Source: an uncultured Lachnospiraceae bacterium
GTDB lineage: Bacteria; Bacillota; Clostridia; Lachnospirales; Lachnospiraceae
Length of the DNA stretch: 51,178 nucleotides
Direction of reading: 5' to 3'
NCBI GenBank assembly: GCA_910577165.1
Contig: CAJTLX010000019.1
Location: forward strand, 1 to 51,178
Shown here: one piece after another, positions 50,710 to 51,178 of the stretch
Layout of the letters: every line of letters starts with the position of its first letter
How positions within the stretch are numbered: position 1 is the stretch's first letter
The notes under the pieces: model-generated
What the model was told of the DNA's origin: nothing
Databases searched by the model: none
What the model saw: the letters and a program-made list of their open reading frames with translations, nothing else
Program-made: the position numbers and the translations under genes

Positions 50710-51029
50710 TCATCTTCTCCTTTCAGACCGTCCAACGTGATTGCGATTACCTGCAACGTATAGAGCAGTTCGTCATTGTCCGGGCTTATGCTCTCCATAC
50801 GCTTCAATTCCTCATGGATTGCTGCCATCTGGTTTTTCAGAGCCTTATACACCCTCGGATTGCCCTGTACCACCACATCCCGACACAAGAGCCGTCTGGT
50901 GATATAGTCCTGCTTAGTCAGCCCCGACAATACCACCAAATCATTTAACAGCTTTGCTTCTTCGTCCGATACCCGAAACGCCACTGTATGATTGCGCCAT
51001 CTACCCTTATAATCAAGTGCCTTATCCAT
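50706..51029 (-). CDS. MobC-like mobilization accessory protein
   Basis: A 107-residue protein with a ribbon-helix-helix-type start: RWRNHTVAFRVSDEEAKLLNDLVVLSGLTKQDYITRRLL (about 10-48), followed by helices to the end. This layout is that of MobC/relaxosome proteins, which bind oriT and help the relaxase. The start ATG follows AAAGGAGG, spaced by the integrase stop. Overlaps the RepA-type gene by four bases. Confidence 0.75.
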   Translation of the reverse strand: MDKALDYKGRWRNHTVAFRVSDEEAKLLNDLVVLSGLTKQDYITRRLLCRDVVVQGNPRVYKALKNQMAAIHEELKRMESISPDNDELLYTLQVIAITLDGLKGEDE

Positions 51030-51032
51030 TTT

Positions 51033-51178
51033 TTAGTCCTCCTTTGTCATTCGCTCCATTTCCAGCCTTTCCGCCATTTCAGTCTGAACTGTAGGGAATA
51101 AGTGTGCGTATCGGTATGTAATCTTCTCCGCTTCATGCCCCATGCGCTCCCCAATCGCCAGTACCGAAAATCCCATGT
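51033..51178 (-). CDS. Tyrosine recombinase/integrase, C-terminal end (cut by the window edge)
   Basis: The last 48 codons of a gene that continues past the right edge. The peptide begins MGFSVLAIGERMGHEAEKIT and goes on to YRYAHLFPTVQTEMAERL, ending MTKED. GERMGHE is the usual block around the last active-site His of phage-type integrases, and Y in the YRYAHLFP block is the candidate nucleophile region. It is in the same direction as the MobC-like gene, whose start lies 3 bases after its TAA. It should integrate and excise the element; the rest of the gene and the attachment site lie outside. Confidence 0.8.
   Translation of the reverse strand, partial: MGFSVLAIGERMGHEAEKITYRYAHLFPTVQTEMAERLEMERMTKED

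Overview
The window looks like chromosomal DNA of a spore-forming, low-to-moderate GC Firmicute, most likely a Lachnospiraceae-type gut Clostridium. Reasons (inference from gene content, no database search): a yyaC sporulation gene, DUF5711/YaaL/CvpA-type proteins, a monoderm Tad pilus locus, a maltodextrin/starch cluster without its own ATPase, strong AGGAGG-type ribosome sites and TTGACA/TATAAT promoters. Almost everything is on the minus strand; the exceptions are yyaC, a c-di-GMP gene remnant, a YaaL-like gene, a lacI-type regulator and one small gene in the mobile region.

Layout. 1-253: two tandem near-perfect promoters with A-tract upstream elements firing off the left edge, probably into a ribosomal RNA operon. 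254-7464: household and envelope genes (HAD phosphatase, CvpA, a DUF5711-like protein, a LysM protein carrying what looks like a dead JAMM/MPN domain, yyaC, a decayed GGDEF-EAL gene, a coiled-coil membrane protein). 7547-15239: recR-ybaB-dnaX, an M15 peptidase lipoprotein, an SCP2-domain flavodoxin-like protein, a rhomboid protease, glpK. 15357-26041: a Tad/Flp pilus operon running from one strong promoter at 26071-26099: TadZ/CpaE-like, CpaF ATPase, TadB, TadC, Flp pilin, a large DUF5702-like protein, two TadE-like pseudopilins, a prepilin peptidase and an FHA protein. 26359-38069: YaaL-like gene, then the alpha-glucan cluster (secreted amylase, MalG, MalF, MalE, glycogen phosphorylase, MalQ) and its probable LacI-family regulator, with repeated operator-like motifs. 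38112-44400: histidine phosphatase, methyl-accepting chemotaxis protein, hybrid histidine kinase, BMP-family binding protein and an FRG-domain protein, closely packed in one direction.

44401-51178 is accessory DNA: two 119-bp direct repeats that each keep the same short in-frame C-terminal peptide of what looks like a lost integrase, a DUF4062 protein between them, a zinc-ribbon protein under a 36-bp perfect palindrome, then a mobilizable element (XRE regulator with operators, DUF6809-like protein, MobV/Pre relaxase, a dense array of about ten hairpins, a small protein, a nested inverted repeat, RepA-like ATPase, MobC-like protein, and the 3' end of a tyrosine integrase cut by the window edge).

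How the genes work together: the amylase lipoprotein would cut starch outside the cell, MalEFG would import the maltodextrins (with an ATPase encoded elsewhere), and MalQ plus GlgP would convert them to glucose and glucose-1-phosphate. The Tad operon is a full cytoplasmic-membrane pilus machine without a secretin, as expected for a single-membrane cell. The BMP protein/kinase/chemoreceptor cluster looks like a ligand-sensing unit with no transporter attached. The right end is a self-contained mobilization and replication module.
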